NCBI RefSeq assembly: GCF_003418935.1
Contig: NZ_QVMT01000001.1
Span: 1-64,000 of the forward strand
Source of the DNA: Emticicia sp. C21
GTDB lineage: Bacteria; Bacteroidota; Bacteroidia; Cytophagales; Spirosomataceae
DNA length: 64,000 bases
Reading direction: 5' to 3'
This document shows positions 60,393-64,000 of the stretch, in pieces; position 1 is the stretch's first letter, and every line of letters starts with the position of its first letter. The position numbers and the translations under genes are program-made. The notes beneath the pieces are model-generated. The model ran no database searches and was not told the origin of the DNA. It saw only the letters and a list, made by a program, of their open reading frames with translations.

Positions 60393-61118
60393 ATGGGCTT
60401 TTATGCTACACTCGACCAGATTCATGCAAACCTTAGAAAGAACATCTGGTTACAATACTTTTCTATCTTTTGTCGGTTTGCCCTTGCGGCAGGTTTTATC
60501 CCTTCAGGATTGGTAAAAATTATGGATGAGCGATTTACAGACCTTTCTGTTAATCATCCGATGGGTCATTATTTGGAAGCTATTTATTATACAGAATACT
60601 ATTATACATTTATCGGCATTATGCAGGTAACGGCAGCGGTTTTGCTATTAATTCCTCGCACAGCCACGCTCGGCGCACTTCTTTATTTTCCGATTATCTT
60701 AAATATTACAATCCTATCTCTTGCCGTTCGATTTGTAGGCTCGCATTTAAGCTCTCCTTTAATGGTTCTGGCCTGTCTGTTTCTGATTCTATGGGATTAC
60801 CATAAAATCAAACATATTCTCCCATTTAATGAGCCGCCGGAACACAAAGTTTTAAGAGATAAAAACGAACGCATCAGGGCTTTTCCGGTTAAATTTGCTG
60901 TGGGTTCTTTTGCTGCATTGGTAGGACTTATAGTCTTCCTCCTGAATATGTATAATATCGAACCTTACAATACGCTTAAAGACTGCGAAAGACAGGCAAA
61001 GAAAAGTAAAAATCCTAAAGCTGTTGATGATTTCTGCGATTGTATTCATAACCAGGGCAAACCACTGAATAAATGTCTGGATGTGTATGAGAAAGCTTTA
61101 GAAGAAAATGTGAAATAG
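60393..61118 (+). CDS. DoxX-like membrane protein with C-terminal Cys tail
   Basis: A 241-residue protein with four to five membrane helices, the core AAGFIPSGLVKIMDERF being DoxX-like, and a short cytosolic or periplasmic tail (195-241) with four Cys residues (LKDCERQAKK, DDFCDCIHNQG, NKCLDVYEK). The Cys tail could bind a metal or form disulfides and is unusual for the family. It ends 19 bp before the 28-bp palindrome. Confidence 0.7.
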   Translation: MGFYATLDQIHANLRKNIWLQYFSIFCRFALAAGFIPSGLVKIMDERFTDLSVNHPMGHYLEAIYYTEYYYTFIGIMQVTAAVLLLIPRTATLGALLYFPIILNITILSLAVRFVGSHLSSPLMVLACLFLILWDYHKIKHILPFNEPPEHKVLRDKNERIRAFPVKFAVGSFAALVGLIVFLLNMYNIEPYNTLKDCERQAKKSKNPKAVDDFCDCIHNQGKPLNKCLDVYEKALEENVK

Positions 61119-61136
61119 GTTTACATTGATGCGCCT

Positions 61137-61164
61137 GCAAGGGTTCAAAATTTTGAACCCTTGC
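61137..61164. repeat. 28-bp perfect palindrome, second GGGTTCAAAA-core copy
   Basis: GCAAGGGTTCAAAA is followed by its exact reverse complement. The inner 20 bp are identical to those at 22221-22240. It lies between convergent genes, 4 bp from the 3-prime end of the GGCT-like gene. Confidence 0.88.
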
Positions 61165-61168
61165 TTCT

Positions 61169-61648
61169 CTAATTTCTATCATTAATCGCATAAATATATC
61201 CTACACCTATTTTACCATTTCCCAATTCGTATTTGGCTATAATGCGTTTGTAACCATTGCCTTCAAAATCGTCAAGGTATTGCCAGTTAGCTGGTAACTC
61301 ATCCGAGAAAAGTACATAAGCCTCTATCGTTATCTGTTCTTCTGGAGCTGCATGGGTAAATCCATAATATCCTAGCTCTGCTCCCCAGCCCTCTTTGACA
61401 AGTTTACCTTTTACGATTATCTTTTCCCATTCTCCTTTAATATGTTCAATTTTTGAGTGATTAGGTTTACCCGGTGCAAGTGTTCCGTAAACAATCAATA
61501 CTTTTTCTGGCTGATATGTCTCAATAAAGTACTCTTCTATTTTGCATAAATTAAGGTTTTCTAAATTACTTACCTGAATATCAGCAACAAAAGGTTTGCT
61601 ATTCAGACTATTAATGATTTGGTCTAATGTTATCAGATTAATTTCCAC
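61169..61648 (-). CDS. GGCT/AIG2-like gamma-glutamylcyclotransferase-fold protein
   Basis: A 159-residue protein that starts at GTG 61648; there is no upstream ATG before a stop. Residues 45-155 are a GGCT-like barrel with the hallmark VYGTLAPGKPNHS loop and the acidic YLDDFEGNGYKR segment, whose Glu is the likely catalytic base. The first 40 residues are an extra N-terminal part. It may open gamma-glutamyl amino acids or act on related amines. It stands alone. Confidence 0.8.
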   Translation of the reverse strand: MEINLITLDQIINSLNSKPFVADIQVSNLENLNLCKIEEYFIETYQPEKVLIVYGTLAPGKPNHSKIEHIKGEWEKIIVKGKLVKEGWGAELGYYGFTHAAPEEQITIEAYVLFSDELPANWQYLDDFEGNGYKRIIAKYELGNGKIGVGYIYAINDRN

Positions 61649-61761
61649 TGCGATATATCTTTAAACTTTGTAAAGATAAACTTTATTTCACAAAAATAGG
61701 GATCCATAACTATGAATCCCTTTTCGAAATATACCAATATAAACAACAATAAAACTCATCT

Positions 61762-62652
61762 TTATTTGGCAAATTTCTTTGCTCCGGCTACGCATAGAAT
61801 AACCCCTACTGTAACGCCTAACATACTAGTATTTACTTCTTCATGTGCCAGAGTCGCAGCCATTACTAAGCCAAACAAGGGCTGCAATAATTGTAATTGT
61901 CCCACAACCGTAATGCCTCCTTGCGCCAGTCCCCGATACCAGAATATAAAGCCCACCAGCATGCTGAATACAGAAACATAGCCCAGACTCATCCATGCTT
62001 CAGTCCGAACATGCGCTACAGAGGTTGGAAAAAACCAAAAGGTAAACCCCAGCATAACAGGCAACGACAACACCAGTGCCCACGAAATAACCTGCCACCC
62101 TCCCAGTGTTTTTGAAAGTTTTGCTCCTTCGGCATAGCCTAATCCACAAACAAGTATGGCTAGTAACATGAGAGTATCACTCAAAAAGGAGGCTGATAAT
62201 CCTTGCGATATGGCATAGCCAACTACCAACAAACTACCAATAATTGAAAACAACCAGAAAACCGGACGAGGACGTTCTCCGCCGCGTATTACCCCGAAAA
62301 TTGCTGTTGAAAGCGGCAATAAGCCCAGAAAAACAATTGAATGCGCCGAAGGTACATACTGCAAGGCCAAAGCAGACAATAAAGGGAAACCTAACACTAC
62401 ACCAAATGCCACAATGATAAGCGAAAGGGTCTGTTGGCGGGTAGGTCGTTTCTCCTTACCAATCAGTAAAAGACCCAACGCCAACAAGCCAGCCATGCTT
62501 GCACGAGCTACCGTTACAAAAACAGGTGATAAATCCTGAACGGCTATTCTGGTTGCAGGTAAAGAAACACTGAATACCAATACTCCGATAAGGCCGTTAA
62601 TTAATCCGCTGGTAGTGTTTTCTGTGATTTTGGTAATGCTTATTTCTGCCAT
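61762..62652 (-). CDS. EamA-family (DMT) transporter
   Basis: A 296-residue inner-membrane protein with ten helices in two EamA halves (LINGLIGVLVFSVSLPATRIAV ... ASMAGLLALGLL; WVALVLSLP-like second half with AWMSLGYVSVFSMLVGFIFWYRGLA). Such carriers export amino acids or metabolites. It is divergent from a MocR-type regulator, a pairing that often means the regulator controls the exporter. On its strand TACCTTTG (62685-62678) is an exact -7 box, close to the start. Confidence 0.88.
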   Translation of the reverse strand: MAEISITKITENTTSGLINGLIGVLVFSVSLPATRIAVQDLSPVFVTVARASMAGLLALGLLLIGKEKRPTRQQTLSLIIVAFGVVLGFPLLSALALQYVPSAHSIVFLGLLPLSTAIFGVIRGGERPRPVFWLFSIIGSLLVVGYAISQGLSASFLSDTLMLLAILVCGLGYAEGAKLSKTLGGWQVISWALVLSLPVMLGFTFWFFPTSVAHVRTEAWMSLGYVSVFSMLVGFIFWYRGLAQGGITVVGQLQLLQPLFGLVMAATLAHEEVNTSMLGVTVGVILCVAGAKKFAK

Positions 62653-62677
62653 AATTTTCTTTGTTTTGTTATAATAG

Positions 62678-62685
62678 CAAAGGTA
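62678..62685 (-). promoter_or_regulatory. -7 box of the EamA gene
   Basis: TACCTTTG on the minus strand, 26 bp before the ATG. No clear -33 box. Confidence 0.5.
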
Positions 62686-62716
62686 AAGAGGGCTTTTTGA
62701 TAAACACAGTATCAGT

Positions 62717-62748
62717 TTTGTATATTTCGACGGACACAGTTATATTTG
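62717..62748 (+). promoter_or_regulatory. promoter of the MocR-type gene, leaving almost no leader
   Basis: TTTG (62717-62720), 20 bases, then TATATTTG (62741-62748): an exact match. Transcription should start only a few bases after 62748, at or next to the ATG at 62753. Confidence 0.75.
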
Positions 62749-62752
62749 TGGC

Positions 62753-64000
62753 ATGAACAAAGATTTTATTTACCACCAGATTGCCAGCGGAATTGCCGGA
62801 CAGATTAAAAGCGGTATACTAAAGGCTGGAGACCGATTACCATCGGTAAGGGTGCTATGTCAGGAACATGGCATCAGTATGAATACGGCCAAAAGAGTTT
62901 TTCTCGAACTTGAATATCAATCGCTGGTTGATTCAAAGCCACAGTCGGGCTATTTTGTTAGTCAGTTACCCTATGCAAAATCGCCTTTGCCTGAGGTTAG
63001 TCGCCCCTCGTTAATTGCCAATGACCATGAGCCTGACGAACTCATTAATAAGGTATATGCGAATATGGGCCGCAAAGACCTGGCGCTTTTTTCGATTGGT
63101 GTGCCATCTGGTGATCTATTGCCATTAGCTAAACTAAAAAAAGAGATTGTGCTTGCCACGCGAGAGCTTAAAGAGGGTGGCTCTGAATACGAATCGGTGC
63201 AAGGTAATATAAAGCTCCGACGAATGATTGCTTTTCGCTCATTGGCATGGGGTGGTAACTTGCATGAGAATGATTTGATAACTACCAGCGGCGGAATGAA
63301 TGCTCTCTCATTCTGCCTGATGGCACTCACAAAACCGGGAGATACAGTGGCGATGGAGAGTCCATGTTTTCCGGGTACTTTGCAATTAGCCATTAGTCTT
63401 GGGCTAAGGATACTGGAATTACCTACTCATCCAACGAATGGCATTGAAATTGAAGAATTAAAGAAAGTCATATCCCAGATTAATGTATGCCTGCTCGTTC
63501 CGAATTTCAATACACCTTTAGGGAGTTTTATGTCTGATAAAAACAAAAAAGAAGTGGTGGCTTTGCTAGCAAATCATCGTATTCCGTTGATTGAAGATGA
63601 TATTTATGGCGATCTCTATTTTGGTTCTCAGCGACCTAAATGCTGTAAATCATTCGATACTACCGGAAATGTACTTTGGTGTAGTTCGGCCTCCAAAACT
63701 ATTGCACCCGGGTATCGGGTCGGTTGGGTGGCTCCTGGCAGTTTTAAAGACCAGATAATAAAATTAAAATTGGTTCATTCTATTTCCTCGGCTTCTATTA
63801 CACAAGAAGCCATTGCCAATTTTCTAAAAACAGGCAGATATGAGAATCATCTACGGCAGCTTCGAAAAACGCTACAGGAAAACTATCATCGATATGTGCA
63901 AACCATAGCCCAGTATTTCCCGGAGGGTACTAAAACAAGCAGGCCACAAGGTGGAGTTTCGTTATGGGTAGAATTTGATAAAAGTATTGATACCGTAAAA
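62753..64000 (+). CDS. MocR/PdxR-type regulator (GntR HTH fused to PLP aminotransferase), partial
   Basis: 416 codons are in the window; the gene continues past the end. Residues 1-70 are a GntR-type winged helix (DFIYHQIASGIAGQIKSG, LPSVRVLCQEHGISMNTAKRVFLELEYQ). From about 105 on is a class I aminotransferase fold: the substrate loop TSGGMNALSF, VPNFNTPLG, the IEDDIYGDLYF strand, and the PLP lysine in CSSASKTIAPGYRVGW. MocR proteins sense PLP or amines. The divergent EamA gene is the probable target. The ATG sits right after the promoter. Confidence 0.92.
   Translation, partial: MNKDFIYHQIASGIAGQIKSGILKAGDRLPSVRVLCQEHGISMNTAKRVFLELEYQSLVDSKPQSGYFVSQLPYAKSPLPEVSRPSLIANDHEPDELINKVYANMGRKDLALFSIGVPSGDLLPLAKLKKEIVLATRELKEGGSEYESVQGNIKLRRMIAFRSLAWGGNLHENDLITTSGGMNALSFCLMALTKPGDTVAMESPCFPGTLQLAISLGLRILELPTHPTNGIEIEELKKVISQINVCLLVPNFNTPLGSFMSDKNKKEVVALLANHRIPLIEDDIYGDLYFGSQRPKCCKSFDTTGNVLWCSSASKTIAPGYRVGWVAPGSFKDQIIKLKLVHSISSASITQEAIANFLKTGRYENHLRQLRKTLQENYHRYVQTIAQYFPEGTKTSRPQGGVSLWVEFDKSIDTVK

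Noticed and set aside
62971-63393. 140-residue minus-strand frame
   Set aside because: It is antisense to the MocR-type gene, whose domains are intact on the plus strand.

Overview
The window looks like a chromosomal segment of a low-GC, aerobic, free-living member of the Bacteroidota, probably order Cytophagales. This rests on promoter boxes of the TAnnTTTG type, weak or absent Shine-Dalgarno sites, and the gene content: DUF349 and WG-repeat proteins, lipoproteins with an SC lipobox, a GH78 rhamnosidase, Peptidase_S74 surface proteins and a very long multi-PAS histidine kinase with an H-N-L-K-x-P phosphoacceptor box. No IS element, prophage, CRISPR array or rRNA operon was seen. The genus is not established.

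Layout. 1-6945: a membrane glycosyltransferase, mutS and a soluble hybrid sensor kinase. 7635-15864: two related TPR proteins with a small membrane protein, other small proteins, methylmalonyl-CoA epimerase, pheT, a ten-repeat WG protein and a small secreted protein. 15865-16381 is a 517-bp divergent spacer holding a very regular degenerate array with a 20.5-bp period. 16382-22954: a Tat-exported TIM-barrel protein, a WYL regulator with a membrane protein, paired lipoproteins, a methyltransferase, a GMC oxidoreductase and pdxH. 23187-28803: a DUF349 protein, tRNA-Thr, a TonB-like protein, a VOC protein and a VWA lipoprotein. 29003-35880: a DUF416 protein, three members of a small-protein family, a 21-codon ORF between twin palindromes, a single-domain response regulator behind a consensus sigma-54-like site, and an eight-PAS histidine kinase. 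36160-44979: carbohydrate and peptide catabolism (GH78, a LamG-like secreted protein, gamma-glutamyltransferase) with an arylamine N-acetyltransferase. 45311-50724: another single-domain regulator, a fourth small-family member, an erythromycin-esterase-like protein, tRNA-Trp and tRNA-Cys, and a probable small RNA. 50807-56784: nitronate monooxygenase, a Crp-like regulator and three tandem S74 proteins. 57111-64000: DoxX proteins, disordered and membrane micro-proteins, a fifth small-family member, a GGCT-like protein, and an EamA exporter divergent from a MocR-type regulator that runs off the end.

The most unusual signals are: (a) five dispersed genes for an alpha-beta-alpha-beta protein of about 80 residues that I cannot assign to any family, three of them beside signalling genes; (b) the 20.5-bp phased TGGCAG array at 16001-16231; (c) two palindrome families, one with core GGGTTCAAAATTTTGAACCC and one with GTAGAGACAA ends, sitting between genes; (d) a promoter-to-terminator transcription unit without a convincing gene upstream of tRNA-Trp; (e) sigma-54-like promoters. 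Functions come from reading motifs by eye. No database search was run.
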